64,000 nucleotides of DNA from Dactylosporangium vinaceum. Its GTDB lineage: Bacteria > Actinomycetota > Actinomycetes > Mycobacteriales > Micromonosporaceae. This document shows, piece after piece, positions 25,060 to 36,354 of this stretch; the stretch's first letter is position 1, and every line of letters begins with the position of its first letter. The stretch lies in assembly GCF_019904175.1 (NCBI RefSeq), contig NZ_CP061913.1, forward strand, positions 310,001 to 374,000, written 5' to 3'. Under the pieces are notes generated by a model, which worked only from the letters and a program-made list of their open reading frames with translations, was not told the DNA's origin and searched no databases. A program made the translations under genes and the position numbers.

Positions 25060-27990
25060 TCAGCGGGAAAGCGCCGTCAGGTCCTGTGCGCCGAGAGATG
25101 TGAACAGCGCAACAGCCTCGTCGGAGCGGTCCAGGCCGAACAGCGCGCGCGCCTGCTCGTAGCGGTCGCCGATGCGTGAAGCTTTCGCGAACGCCTCCTT
25201 GTTCAGCCAGTCCGCCTCCTGCGACCGGCCGAGCGCGCGCAATGTCAGCGCGAGGTCGTTCGCGGCCAGACACTGCCCGGAGACGTCGGCCACGCGCTCC
25301 ATCTGGTCGCGGGCCGCGCGCTGGCACGTCTCGGCGTCGGCCAGCCGGCCGCGCAGGCGATACGCGGTGCCGAGCTTGCTCAGCGTCTCCGCCGCCCCGT
25401 ACTGGTTCACCGAGTCCCGCTTCAGCACCAGCGCCCGCTGCAGCAGCGCCGTGGCCACCGAGAGGTGCCCGAGGTGCAGGTGCACCAGGCCCAGCTCGCC
25501 GAGGCTTATCGAGAAGGGCCGGATGCCCCCGATACGCCGGGCGACGGCCAGCGCCCGCCGGTTGGCCGCCAGCGCCTGGACGTAGTTGCCGGCCTGCGTG
25601 TGGACGAGCGCGACGGTGCTCTCCAGCTTGAACTCCAGGCTGGGCGGCATCTCCGGCAGCCGCACCCGCGCCGCCGCCTCCGCCGACGCGATCGCCTCCG
25701 GATACTGCCCGAGCCGGCTGTGCAGCATGGCCAGGTTCGTCAGCGCCGTGCCGACCAGCCGCGGCAGGTCCTCGCGCTCGGCGATCCGGATCACGGTTTG
25801 CAGCGTGGCGAGGGCGTCGGTGAGGCGGCCCATCCGGAAGTACACCGCGGCCAGGTAGTTGCGCGACTCCGCCTCCAGTTCCGCGTCCGGCAGCGCCTCG
25901 GCGGCCGCGATCGCGCGCTCGTAGAGGTCGAGCTGGTGCTCGCCGAACCCGAAACCGAACAGGAACGGCGACACGGCCCGAGTGAGCATGCAGGTGTGCC
26001 GGTGGTGACCGGTCTCGGCGGCCATCCGTGACACGCTGAGGACGTTCGGCAGCTCCCGCTCCAGCCACCGCCGAGCCTCGGGCGGCGCCGCGAAGTCGAG
26101 CGCCGTCGCCGGTGGGTCGTCGAGGCGCAGCAGCGACTTCGCGTCCGAGAGCTCCATGAACTTCGTCGCGCTGACCACGGAGTACAGGTAGTGATCGAGC
26201 AGCCGCCGCTGCGCGGGCGTGTCGTCCTGCGCCAGCTGCGCCGCATAGTCGCGCAGCAGGTCGTGCAGCCGATATCGCCCGGCCGCCGGCGCCTCGACCA
26301 GGTGCACGTCGACCAGGTCCTCCAGCAGCGCCTCGGCCTCCGGGACGGCCAGCCCACCGAGCGCGGCGGCCGCGGCCGGCTCGAAGTCACCCGACGGGTG
26401 CAGACCCAGAACCGCAAAAAGCCTCTGCAGGGGTACCGCCAACTGCTGGTAACTGAGCGTGAAGGCCGCCGCCACCGTGCGACCGTCGACGGCGAGCTCG
26501 GGCAGCCGCCGGTCCGCGGTCCGCAGCCGCAGCGCCAGGTCGGACACGCTCCAGCCGGGCCGATGCTGCAGCCGCGCCCCGGCCAGCCGAACCGCGAGCG
26601 GCAGCCGCCCGCACAGCTCGGCCACCTCCTCGGTGCAGGCCGGGTCCGCGTACGCCCGCTCACCCACGGTGCGGCGCAGCAGCTCGACCGCGTCCTCGAG
26701 CGGCAACACGTCGAGCGACACCGTCTGCGCACCGTCCAGCCCGGCCAGCCGGCGCCGACTCGTGATCACTACACCGGTGTGCGCGGTGCCGGGCAGCATC
26801 GGCAGCACCTGGGCCGTGTCCAGGGCGTTGTCGAGCAGGACGAGCACCTGCCGGTCGGCGAGCTCGGTGCGCCAGAGCACCGCCCGGTCGTCCAGCCCCG
26901 GCGGCACCCGCTCGGCCGGCACGCCCAGCTGCCGCAGCAGCGCGCCGAGCGCCTCGCCGGGGTCGAGCGGCGACCGGTCGCTGTGCCCGCGGAGATCGAG
27001 GTACAGCTGGCCGTCCGGATAGCGCTCACTCGCCGCGTGCGCGACCCGCACCGCGAGCGACGTCTTGCCGGTCCCGGCCATGCCGTCGATGGCGATCACC
27101 TCGGGCCGCTGCGACCGCAGCCCGCCGATCAGCCGCTGCACCAGCTCGGACCGCCCGGAGAAGTCGGCGACGTCGCGGGGCAGGCAGCGGGCGGCCCGGC
27201 GCCCGATGGTGCGCGGGGCCTGGGGGAGCAGCAGCGCGGCGTCGCCGTTGAGTATCCGCCGGTGCAGGTCGGCCAGCTCGGCGCCCGGCTCGATGCCGAG
27301 CTCCTCGGCGAGCAGCGCCCGGCCGCGGCGGAACACGGCGAGTGCGTCCGCGCGCCGGCCGGTGCGGGCCAGCGCCGTCATGAGGTGGCCGCGGAACTGC
27401 TCGTGGTGCGGGAAGCGCTCGACCAGGTCGGCGACCTCGGCCAGGATCTCCTCGGCCAGGTCCAGCTGCAGCTCGAGGTCCAGGCACAGCGCCATCGCCG
27501 CGGTCCACTGCTCGTCCAGGTGCGCGGCCGCCGCCCGGACCACATCCGAGTCGACGTCGGTGAGCGGCCGCCCCCGCCACAGCGCGAGCGCCTCCCGGAG
27601 ATCGTCGCGCCCGCCGGCGAGGTCACCCTCCGCGGCCGCCGCCCGCCCCCGCTCGACAAGCGTCGCGAAGAGCGCGGCATCGAGATCCTCCGGCCCGACC
27701 TTGATCCGGTAGCCGGCCGGCTCCGTCACCACCAGATCCTCGGGCAGCCCGGCCCTGCGCAGCACCTGCCGCAGCCGCGAAACGCAGCTGTGCACCTGCG
27801 CGCGGGCGGTAAGTGGCGGGTTGGTGTCCCAGAGCGCGGAGATGACCTGCTGCACCGGCACCAGCTGCCCCTCCCGCAGGAGCAGCAGCGCCAGCAGGAC
27901 CCGCTCTCGCGGGGCCGCGACCGTGATCTCCGCGTCCGGCGTGTGTATCTGCACCGGTCCGAGGATCGAAAAACGGGTCGTATCGCGCAT
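25060..27990 (-). CDS. AfsR/SARP-family transcriptional regulator with NB-ARC and TPR domains
   Basis: A 976-residue regulator. From the N-terminus it has an OmpR-type winged helix ([20 protein letters not shown]), a BTAD domain ([20 protein letters not shown] to about residue 245), and a STAND-type NB-ARC ATPase ([43 protein letters not shown]). TPR repeats follow ([35 protein letters not shown]). Such proteins activate secondary metabolism or development genes. ATG codons at 27990 and 27993 are both possible, behind GAGGGTG. No biosynthetic cluster is next to it in this window. Confidence 0.92.
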   Translation of the reverse strand: MRDTTRFSILGPVQIHTPDAEITVAAPRERVLLALLLLREGQLVPVQQVISALWDTNPPLTARAQVHSCVSRLRQVLRRAGLPEDLVVTEPAGYRIKVGPEDLDAALFATLVERGRAAAAEGDLAGGRDDLREALALWRGRPLTDVDSDVVRAAAAHLDEQWTAAMALCLDLELQLDLAEEILAEVADLVERFPHHEQFRGHLMTALARTGRRADALAVFRRGRALLAEELGIEPGAELADLHRRILNGDAALLLPQAPRTIGRRAARCLPRDVADFSGRSELVQRLIGGLRSQRPEVIAIDGMAGTGKTSLAVRVAHAASERYPDGQLYLDLRGHSDRSPLDPGEALGALLRQLGVPAERVPPGLDDRAVLWRTELADRQVLVLLDNALDTAQVLPMLPGTAHTGVVITSRRRLAGLDGAQTVSLDVLPLEDAVELLRRTVGERAYADPACTEEVAELCGRLPLAVRLAGARLQHRPGWSVSDLALRLRTADRRLPELAVDGRTVAAAFTLSYQQLAVPLQRLFAVLGLHPSGDFEPAAAAALGGLAVPEAEALLEDLVDVHLVEAPAAGRYRLHDLLRDYAAQLAQDDTPAQRRLLDHYLYSVVSATKFMELSDAKSLLRLDDPPATALDFAAPPEARRWLERELPNVLSVSRMAAETGHHRHTCMLTRAVSPFLFGFGFGEHQLDLYERAIAAAEALPDAELEAESRNYLAAVYFRMGRLTDALATLQTVIRIAEREDLPRLVGTALTNLAMLHSRLGQYPEAIASAEAAARVRLPEMPPSLEFKLESTVALVHTQAGNYVQALAANRRALAVARRIGGIRPFSISLGELGLVHLHLGHLSVATALLQRALVLKRDSVNQYGAAETLSKLGTAYRLRGRLADAETCQRAARDQMERVADVSGQCLAANDLALTLRALGRSQEADWLNKEAFAKASRIGDRYEQARALFGLDRSDEAVALFTSLGAQDLTALSR

Positions 27991-28372
27991 CATCACCCTC
28001 TGTGCGCCAACCGCCGTCTCCCGCGTGACGCAAGCCAATATTTCTTTGATGGTAGTCAGATGAGAGCGACGAAAGAGTGGGGGCGGCGACCCTTTTTCAC
28101 TGGAGCGCATGCGCGTGCCGGAATGCGCCCAGGACCGGCCTTACTCAGTCAAGGCCGGGAGCTCTGGGCGAACGGGGATATTCCGGGCCGAGCAGGCGAA
28201 TCATTTGATGCGGGGCTGCGCCCAACGTTGTGTGTGGCCCCCAAATCACCACGTTAAGCGGGGTACTTCGCGCTGCCGACTTAACGGAATTGTCGCCCGA
28301 CGGGGTATAGGCCAAGTTTGGGCGATTCAAGGGCTTTTCCCAGGCATCTGCGGCGTCGAGGGGGCGTCGCAG

Positions 28373-29743
28373 ATGCCGTACGTTCGCAGCGTGCGCCCCA
28401 TGCATCAGTCCGCCGTCCCGCCGAAAATGATCGAGCGCGCCACCGAGCGCCGCCTCGCCGGCGACTGGCGCGGAGCGTGCGCGGCCGCATACGTCACCCC
28501 GGCCGTGGACCTCGGCAAACTCCGCCAATTCCACGGCGCCGAATTCGCCGAATCCGTTGAGTCGGATTTACGTCACGTCATTCCCGACCTGCTTCGTTGG
28601 TACCTCCCCCGGGACCCGAGCACCGGCCGCCTGAACCCGCGCATGCGGTACCCGTTGTCACGCATCGGCGACAGTCACGCGCTGTATGCATACACGCCAC
28701 CGCTGCATGAACCCCAGTGCGTGCAGCTACGCGTCGCACCGCTCGACAATCCCGGCCGCAACCGCGACGACACCCTGCTCCTGCTCCCCGAGCGCTGGGA
28801 CTCGAGGCGCACGAAGGATCTCCTGACCCGCTGCGGCGGCCCCGACTTCCTGACCTCGCCGCCGCTGCTGCTGGATGAGTCCGGCCACCACGCCGAGGCC
28901 TGGTCGGCCGCGGGCTACGACCTCGAGGTCCAGCTGTTCCAGGACCGCTGGGGCCGCGACCGGGTCGACCCGGCCGCGTTCACCGACCCCGACCGCCGCC
29001 GCCAGGCCGTGGACAAGGCCCTCTCCTGGCTGCGCCCCGCCTACGCCTACCTCCCGACGGCCGCCCAGGGCCTGGCCGGCGACTCGGGCCTGGTCCGCAT
29101 CGACATGCGCGGCCGCCGCCTGGTCCTGGACCTCGACAGCCGCCGGGTCCGCCTGCTCTCCCGGGTCCCGTACCACCGCGAAGACGACAAGCGCCGCCGG
29201 GCCGAGATCGAGGCGTTCGGCGTGGAGCTCTCCAAGGTCCCGCCACTACCCCTGATCCAGGCCCGCCGCCCGCCGGAGCTGACGGCACTCCTCCGCGGCG
29301 AGATCTCCCCGAACGACCTCCACCCGCTGATCCACCAGACCCTCTTCCCCGGCCGCCCAGGCCCGCACCACCCGCCGCGCAGCCCCCTCCGGACCACCAT
29401 CAAGATCCGCTGCGGCACGGCAACGCACACCGTCGAGATGCGCGACAACCAGATCGTCATCCCCCACACGGCCGACGAGATCGCCCGCGAACGCACCCTG
29501 ATCGCCCTGGGCGGCACCCACATCGGCTGCCTGGCCGCCGTCGACGGCTGGAGCAACCCCCGGGTCCCCATGCCAAGACCCATGCAACGCCTCCGCGACG
29601 AGATCACCCTCCTGGCGCAGCACGGCGACACCTGGACCTTGGACGCGGCCATCAACAACGGCCTCGACCCGAACCTCCGCAACTCCCGCGGCCAGACCCT
29701 GACCACCCTCCTCGAATGGACAAGCCAAACCAACCCCTCCTGA
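28373..29743 (+). CDS. Ankyrin-family paralogue 3, shortened repeat region
   Basis: A 456-residue relative of the two genes at 1014-4282. Shared landmarks include ERRLAGDWRGACAAA, HVIPDLLRWYLPRDPS, GHHAEAWSAAGYDLEVQLFQ, HLHPLIHQTLFP-like DLHPLIHQTLFP and IPHTADEIARERTLIALGG. Only one ankyrin-like unit remains at the end (NGLDPNLRNSRGQTLTTLL), so the repeat part is truncated relative to the others. The ATG at 28373 has GAGGGGG upstream; the GTG at 28391 aligns with the start of paralogue 2 and is an alternative. About 380 bp before it carry no recognised feature. Confidence 0.75.
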   Translation: MPYVRSVRPMHQSAVPPKMIERATERRLAGDWRGACAAAYVTPAVDLGKLRQFHGAEFAESVESDLRHVIPDLLRWYLPRDPSTGRLNPRMRYPLSRIGDSHALYAYTPPLHEPQCVQLRVAPLDNPGRNRDDTLLLLPERWDSRRTKDLLTRCGGPDFLTSPPLLLDESGHHAEAWSAAGYDLEVQLFQDRWGRDRVDPAAFTDPDRRRQAVDKALSWLRPAYAYLPTAAQGLAGDSGLVRIDMRGRRLVLDLDSRRVRLLSRVPYHREDDKRRRAEIEAFGVELSKVPPLPLIQARRPPELTALLRGEISPNDLHPLIHQTLFPGRPGPHHPPRSPLRTTIKIRCGTATHTVEMRDNQIVIPHTADEIARERTLIALGGTHIGCLAAVDGWSNPRVPMPRPMQRLRDEITLLAQHGDTWTLDAAINNGLDPNLRNSRGQTLTTLLEWTSQTNPS

Positions 29744-30531
29744 CCCCGCCCCCAGCCCACCGCCGATGCAGGTCCCCCCAAGGACGCAAGCTCACCGCCA
29801 CCGCCACTGCCACCACCCACACAGCGCCAGCCCAACACCGACACCGACACCAGCCGAGCGGGGGACACCAGCCGAGCGGGGGACACCAGCCGAGCGCGGA
29901 CGTCAGCCCAGCGCCACCGCATCGCCGACCCAGCACGCACACCCGCTCAGCACCAGGACCAGCACCGACACAGCCCAGCGCTAACGCACCGCCAGCCCAG
30001 CACTCACACCAGCGCAGCGCGGACGTCAGCTCACCGCCGCCGCCCACGCAGCGCCAGCCCAACACCGACGCCAGCGCAGCGCGGACGTCAGCTCACCGCC
30101 GCCGCCCACGCATCGCCACCGCCGCCGCCCACGCAGCGCCAGCCCAGCACCACTGCCCACGCAGCGCCAGCCCAGCACCACTGCCCACGCAGCGCCAGCC
30201 CAGCACCACTGCCCACGCAGCGCCAGCCCATCGCCGATGCGGGCCGGCACAGGCTTGCATCCGTCGGGCATGAACCGCACCAGCCGCCGCTGACACGCTG
30301 GCGGAAGCGTTCGCGGGCGCCGACGCAACGATTCAGCCTGGTGTGAACCGCACCAGTCCCCGCCGACACGCCGGCGGCAAGCGGTGCCACGCCCCCGAGA
30401 CCTGGGCAAGGACGGCTCGTTGCGGCATGGCGCGGGTCAGCGCGACGAGCATGCAACGCGTCGGCCGCCGCCGGGCATGCCGGCAGGAAGCGGTGCCGGC
30501 ATGCCGCGGGGTGGTGGCCGAGTGCCGTTCG
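29744..30531. repeat. Non-coding minisatellite-like region
   Basis: This gap between convergent genes is full of short direct repeats. The 18-nt unit CAGCCGAGCGGGGGACAC recurs near 29850-29895. A segment beginning GCAGCGCGGACGTCAGCTC is duplicated near 30014 and 30076. A 28-bp unit starting CCCACGCAGCGCCAGCCC is repeated about three times in tandem at about 30128-30215. Open frames crossing it on both strands are made of the repeats and show no protein family, so I see no gene here. Confidence 0.75.
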
Positions 30532-31917
30532 TCAAGCGCGGCGGGTCCGGCGGCTCTGGGCGCGGACGGTGGCCGGGGTGCCGTGTGAGATCGCGGCGCG
30601 CAGGATCAGCTGGAGCCGCCGAGGGGAGCGGATCGGTAATTCCTCCAATCGGGGGACACGGGCGAGCTCGGTCGGCAGCGCCGGCAATGCGTTGCCGACC
30701 AGTCGCGCGAACATCGCCCCGGCCCCGTTCGGCGCGTCGGCCGAGAGCCAGCGCAGCGTCCGCAGCGGCTCGCGAGTCCGGCGGCCGGCGCCCGCGGGCT
30801 CCTCGGCGTCGACAAGCAGCAGGCAGCGTTGGCCGGCCGGGATCAGCTCGCCGTCCAGCAGCACCGCCTGGGTCGTGGTCCGCAGCCAGCCGATCACCCC
30901 AGGTCCGTTGCGCAGCACCGATTCCACGAGCCGGGCCCGATCGGAGTCCGAGTCGGCGACCCGCGCCGGGCCGAAGCCGGCACCGGCGTCGGCAAGTGGC
31001 GAGCAGTCGAAACCCGCGCCCATGAACGGATCGTGGTCGCGCTCCAAATCCCCGAGCTGTGCTGGCTCAAGATCCATACCGCCAGGCCCCGTAAGTTCAG
31101 GACCCGTGCCGCCGGGCCGCGCAAGTTCAGGACCCGTGTCGCCGGGCCGCGCAAGATCAGGACCCCCGCGTCCGAGTTGGGTGCGGTCGAGATCGGCGTT
31201 CGCGTCCCGAGCGCGGGAGGGACCAGGGCCGCCGAGCCGAGTGCGATCGACATCCGCGTTCGCGCCGGGCGCGCGGGAGGGACCGGGGCCGATGAGCTGG
31301 GCGCGCTCGAGACCCGTGTTCGCGACCGGCACGCCGTCATGACCCGTGCCGCCGAGGTGGGTGTCGTCGAGGCCAGGGCTGTCGGTGGCCGTGAGGGCGG
31401 CGTCGAGCAGGGCGGGGAGCAGCATCGTGGTGGCGTCCCACACCGAGGCGGTCAGCGCGGTGACGAGGGCCGCTACCGCGTCGAGAGACACGCGGTCCTG
31501 GCCGAGGCCGCGCCAGAACAGCAGCTCGTCCAGCACGGTTTCCGGCCGGGCGGCGGGGCGCGAGCGGACCAGGGCGAGCAGCTGGGAGTACAGATGCTGC
31601 GTCGGCTCTTCGGGGTTGAGGGAGCGCAGCACGGCCGCGGGCAGGCCGATGATGTCGGCGATCACCTCGGGCACCAGCTCGTCGATCGGGTGTTGACGGG
31701 CGCGGGCGGCGATGCGGGCGCCCCACATCAGGCGGGCCTGTGCGGGTGTGCTCGGCCAGACCAGGCGGAGCAGTTCGCGCACGCGGGGGTCGAGGTCGGA
31801 GCCGGGTTGGCCGGCGAAGGTCAGCGGGTCGCAGAACGCCTGGCCCACCGCGGCGTCACCGGCGATGATGCGCAGGTCAGAGGTGCCGCTCACGTTCGCG
31901 ACCGGGTTGAACAGCAC
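30532..31917 (-). CDS. Cytochrome P450-fold protein without the haem-binding cysteine
   Basis: A 461-residue protein. Both ends match P450s. The N-terminal half is helical and includes an I-helix-like TASVWDATTMLL. The C-terminal part has VESVLRNGPGVIGWLRTTTQ, LDGELIPAGQRCLLLVDAEE and ARLVGNALPALPTEL, which line up with the K helix, the IPAG strand and the L helix. In the K-helix ExxR the Glu is replaced (SVLR). The FGxGxHxCxG loop is replaced by LSADAPNGAGAMFARL, so the haem-ligand Cys is missing. A repetitive Gly/Pro/Asp/Arg-rich insert (about residues 185-300) splits the fold. It is probably a non-catalytic P450 homologue or a decaying gene. Confidence 0.65.
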   Translation of the reverse strand: MLFNPVANVSGTSDLRIIAGDAAVGQAFCDPLTFAGQPGSDLDPRVRELLRLVWPSTPAQARLMWGARIAARARQHPIDELVPEVIADIIGLPAAVLRSLNPEEPTQHLYSQLLALVRSRPAARPETVLDELLFWRGLGQDRVSLDAVAALVTALTASVWDATTMLLPALLDAALTATDSPGLDDTHLGGTGHDGVPVANTGLERAQLIGPGPSRAPGANADVDRTRLGGPGPSRARDANADLDRTQLGRGGPDLARPGDTGPELARPGGTGPELTGPGGMDLEPAQLGDLERDHDPFMGAGFDCSPLADAGAGFGPARVADSDSDRARLVESVLRNGPGVIGWLRTTTQAVLLDGELIPAGQRCLLLVDAEEPAGAGRRTREPLRTLRWLSADAPNGAGAMFARLVGNALPALPTELARVPRLEELPIRSPRRLQLILRAAISHGTPATVRAQSRRTRRA

Positions 31918-32098
31918 TGGCGAAAACCTCCCGCGACGGTACGAGCCGACTCCCCAACCCTACCCGCTTTCGAACGCCTGTACGAACAAAAATCGGCACG
32001 GATTCATGCGTTCATGCATCTGTTCAGGTCTATGGACTGGGGTAACAAGCGTGTGACGCTGGGTGTTCGTGACTGGAACTGAAGGTCGGTGATGCAGT

Positions 32099-32908
32099 GT
32101 GGCTACCGGTCGTCACAACGACAGTTGCTCGAACGGGCAAAGACATGCCTGTCACTGCGGCAGCTGCGGCGGATCCTTGCACGGCTGGCGAGCGTGGCTC
32201 GATCTGGCCATCGGGCCGAACGCCGAGCGGACCCAGCGGTGGAACCGGCGGGACCGGGTGCTGGAGCGGGCGCCCGCGCGGCATGCCCTGCGCCGCAACC
32301 AGCGTAATCGCGAGATCGTCGGTGACCTCGCCCGCATCGACATCAGCGGCTGGCTCTCGGTCGAGGGCCGCCACACCCGCCAGGCCAACGTCGCCGAGCC
32401 CACGGTCGCCCAGCCGACCGTGACCGAGCAGGTGGAGGCCCTGGCCGAGGGCCTCGCGCGGGCGCCGTGGGAGCGGATCACGGCCGAGCTGGCGGACCCG
32501 GTCGCGATCGGGCGCGAGTTCGCCGATCACGGCTGGTGCGATCTGCTGGTGGGGCTGGTCCGCGGGGCCGAGGCGATGGGCCGCCTGGACAACGGTGTGG
32601 ACAAGTGGATGCAGAGCGCGCTGATCAGCTCGTCGCGCGCGCAGCACCGCCCCAAGGTCGACCGGGCCGTCGCCGAGCTCGTGGCCGACCGCGTCTGGGA
32701 GGCTCTGGCGGCCGGGCTCCCGGGGACGTACCCGTGGCTGACCGGGCGCACCGGCGAACGCGAACTGCGCTCCCTGCGCGTGCTCGCGGTCTTCATGTGC
32801 CCCGCACCCGAGGCGCATGCCGAGGTCCGCGAGCACGCGCTGGGCCCGGCGATCGGCATGGTGACCGACCGGACCCGAGAGTTGCTCACCCAGGTGCTCG
32901 GCCTTTAG
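32099..32908 (+). CDS. Hypothetical protein with Cys/His-rich N-terminus
   Basis: A 269-residue protein from a GTG at 32099. The N-terminus contains CSNGQRHACHCGSCGG, enough Cys and His for a small zinc site, then a helical body (PWERITAELADPVAIGREFA, RLDNGVDKWMQSALI). No family was recognised. It converges with the decayed gene at 32905-33429, overlapping its end by 4 nt. The start is uncertain because the first 30 residues could also be upstream non-coding sequence. Confidence 0.5.
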   Translation: MATGRHNDSCSNGQRHACHCGSCGGSLHGWRAWLDLAIGPNAERTQRWNRRDRVLERAPARHALRRNQRNREIVGDLARIDISGWLSVEGRHTRQANVAEPTVAQPTVTEQVEALAEGLARAPWERITAELADPVAIGREFADHGWCDLLVGLVRGAEAMGRLDNGVDKWMQSALISSSRAQHRPKVDRAVAELVADRVWEALAAGLPGTYPWLTGRTGERELRSLRVLAVFMCPAPEAHAEVREHALGPAIGMVTDRTRELLTQVLGL

Positions 32909-33429
32909 ACCCCGATTTGGTACGCGCGCAGCACCGTCTGCCGCACGGAGTTCCCGTCCCCATCGGTGACCGTGGCGCGCAACGACGCGTAGCCGCGCGC
33001 CGGGTGCCTGACGATGACCAGCCACCCGGCGCCGGCGCGCGCGACGGTCGCGGCTCGCCACGTGCGGCCGTCGTCGAACTTGCACATTCGCGACGTCCAC
33101 CTGCGCGCTCGTGGTGCCCGCCGGGGTGCTCGTTTCCGGGCGTTCGACGGACATCGGCAGCCCGAACGGGCCGCCGCCCGGTACGGTTGTGCCGGTCGGG
33201 GCGCGGATCGAAGCGGGCCGTGAGCAGGGGCGGCGGCCGGCCCTCGCCCGCTTCGCCCGAGCGGAACGTCCACTCGGCCCGCACGGATGTCGCAAGCGGC
33301 CAACAAGCGGCGTTGCGGTGGGCATCGGCGGACAGCCGATACCGCGCGGTTTGGCTCGGGACCGCGATCTGCGCGGCGCCGGGCGGCCAGCAGCACGAGG
33401 CACGCGACGGGAGGAAGAAGTCTTCGCAT
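32905..33429 (-). pseudogene. Frameshifted remnant resembling the C-terminal part of an S8 (subtilase) peptidase
   Basis: An apparent signal peptide (MRRLLPPVACLVLLAA) is followed in other frames by ARYRLSADAHRNAACWPLAT and RAEWTFRSGEAGEG, then APTGTTVPGGGPFGLPMSVE and AQVDVANVQ. After a return to the first frame come FDDGRTWRAATV and ASLRATVTDGDGNSVRQTVL up to the stop. In order, these resemble the beta-rich C-terminal region of actinobacterial S8 peptidases (EWTFRSG, DDGRTW, SLRATxTDxxGNxVxQT). About three frame changes are needed, and no catalytic domain is present between the signal peptide and this region. Sequencing error is an alternative for the shifts. Confidence 0.6.
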
Positions 33430-33431
33430 CT

Positions 33432-34235
33432 CTAGATGGCTGCGGATGCCCCGACCCGCGTTCGCGCCGCGACCGGAAGATGATCGCTCCCGGTGGCGCG
33501 AAGCGTCCACACGACAGTCACCGCGCCCCCGCGCACCATGACCTGATCGATCCGCCCGACCGGAAACGCCGCGGGAAAACTCCAGGCGAAGCCGGTGCGC
33601 GCGGTGGTCATCTGCCGCGTGATCGGTCGGAGCCCGCGATCGTCGACGGTCCCGTTGAGATCCCCGATCAGCAGCACCGGTGACCGCTCGCCGCCCAGCC
33701 GCGCACCCAGTTGCCGAGCGCTGTCATCCCGCCACGCCGTGTCGAACCCATTGAGCCGCATGCGCACGGACGGAAGGTGTACAACGTAGATCACTACTCC
33801 GCGTACAACCGCCCGCAACCCGCGCCGCCACTCCGCCTGGAGTCCGTGCGGCTTGATGTCGATGGGCTCGGCCTCGGTGATCGGATAGCGCGACCAGAGC
33901 CCGACGGTTCCGAAAACCGCCCGATACCGCAGCGGGAGGTGAATCTCCCGGGTGATTTCCTCCAGCCCGATGAGGTCCGGCTGCACCTCCATGAGCACCC
34001 GCACGGTGCCGGCCGGATCGGCGTTCTCGTCGCTGAAGTTGTGCTGCACGACCACGAGATCGGCCGGCCGGCCGTCCGCCGGGAGCAACGCCCCGCCAAA
34101 GGCGCTCATCCACATGGCGCCGCTCACGACAAAACCCAGAAACGCGGCTCTTGTACTCGTCCAGAGAGCGATCTCGAACATGACCACGACACCGAGAAAG
34201 CTCCACGGCAAGAAGTTCTGCACCAGGCTGACCAC
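33432..34235 (-). CDS. Membrane-anchored endonuclease/exonuclease/phosphatase (EEP) family protein
   Basis: A 267-residue protein with two N-terminal membrane helices (LPWSFLGVVVMFEIALW and AAFLGFVVSGAMWMSAFGGA) and an outward-facing EEP domain. Recognisable elements are VVVQHNFSDENAD, the metal-binding Glu in DLIGLEEITRE, IYVVHLPSV, LLIGDLNGTVDD and the terminal GSDHLPV. This matches the DNase I/sphingomyelinase-like fold. The natural substrate, nucleic acid or phospholipid, cannot be told. It lies just upstream of the decayed subtilase remnant on the same strand. Confidence 0.85.
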   Translation of the reverse strand: MVSLVQNFLPWSFLGVVVMFEIALWTSTRAAFLGFVVSGAMWMSAFGGALLPADGRPADLVVVQHNFSDENADPAGTVRVLMEVQPDLIGLEEITREIHLPLRYRAVFGTVGLWSRYPITEAEPIDIKPHGLQAEWRRGLRAVVRGVVIYVVHLPSVRMRLNGFDTAWRDDSARQLGARLGGERSPVLLIGDLNGTVDDRGLRPITRQMTTARTGFAWSFPAAFPVGRIDQVMVRGGAVTVVWTLRATGSDHLPVAARTRVGASAAI

Positions 34236-34269
34236 GGACCAACTGACGCGCGGCGGGGCGCGCCGGTTG

Positions 34270-34908
34270 TCAGGACAGAGCCCTCGCGATCGTGGCGGCG
34301 GCCGTCGTCACCTCGGGAGGTACCGATGCCGGATCCAATGCAGTGAGGGCGACCACCCCGACGCTTGCCTCCAGGCCCTCGACCTGGGGGATGGCCGCGG
34401 CGACCCCGTGGGCACCGGGCTGGAGCTCGCCGGTCGTGGTCACGGCGGCGTAGTCGCCGCGGCGGCCGGCCAGGATCGCCTTGCCGGCCGCGCCCTGCTC
34501 GAGCGGGTGGCGCGATCCGGTGCGATACGCCACGTGGAACTGCGTCCAGCTCGGCTCGACGACCGCGAGCGCGTACGCCTCACCGCCGTCCGCGATTGTC
34601 AGATGGGCCGTCGCGCCAACGGTTTCGGCCAGGCGGCGCAGTGCCGGAAGGGCGGCGTCGGCGACAAGCGGCTGGGCGCGGCGGGCCAGGTGCAGCAGGC
34701 CGGCGCCGAGGCGGAGCCGGCCCGCGCGGTCGCGGCGGACCATGCCGTGCTCGGTAAGCGTGGCGACCAGGCGATACACGACGGCGCGGCCCACGCCCAG
34801 CGCCTCCGCGGCCTCGGTCATCGTGAGGCCGGCGGGGGTGTCGGCGACCAGATGGAGGAGGCGGAGACCGCGGTCGAGCGTCTGCGCCGTCTCGGTTGCC
34901 ACGGTCAC
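34270..34908 (-). CDS. IclR-family transcriptional regulator
   Basis: A 212-residue regulator from a GTG at 34908. The N-terminal winged helix is TAQTLDRGLRLLHLVADTPA, then LTMTEAAEALGVGRAVVYRL. The C-terminal IclR effector-binding domain has HPLEQGAAGKAILAGRRGDY, slightly shorter than the usual 240-260 residues. It is divergent from cysS with 34 bp between starts, so it may overlap the cysS promoter. Its ligand is unknown. Confidence 0.9.
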   Translation of the reverse strand: MTVATETAQTLDRGLRLLHLVADTPAGLTMTEAAEALGVGRAVVYRLVATLTEHGMVRRDRAGRLRLGAGLLHLARRAQPLVADAALPALRRLAETVGATAHLTIADGGEAYALAVVEPSWTQFHVAYRTGSRHPLEQGAAGKAILAGRRGDYAAVTTTGELQPGAHGVAAAIPQVEGLEASVGVVALTALDPASVPPEVTTAAATIARALS

Positions 34909-34942
34909 AGGCTATAGGCCGCTCTCCGTTACTCTTGACCGC

Positions 34943-36349
<1,407 letters not shown>

Positions 36350-36354
36350 GACTC

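Noticed and set aside
26191..28257. A 688-residue + strand frame opposite the AfsR-like gene
   Set aside because: It is a shadow of the regulator. No motif, start signal or domain is seen.
30120..30240. Possible CRISPR array from the 28-bp repeats
   Set aside because: The units are directly adjacent without spacers of even length, and there are no cas genes. It is a simple tandem repeat.
29716..30273. A 185-residue protein reading through the repeats
   Set aside because: It starts inside the third ankyrin-family gene and consists of repeat-derived Pro/Ala/Gln/His; no ribosome site or family.
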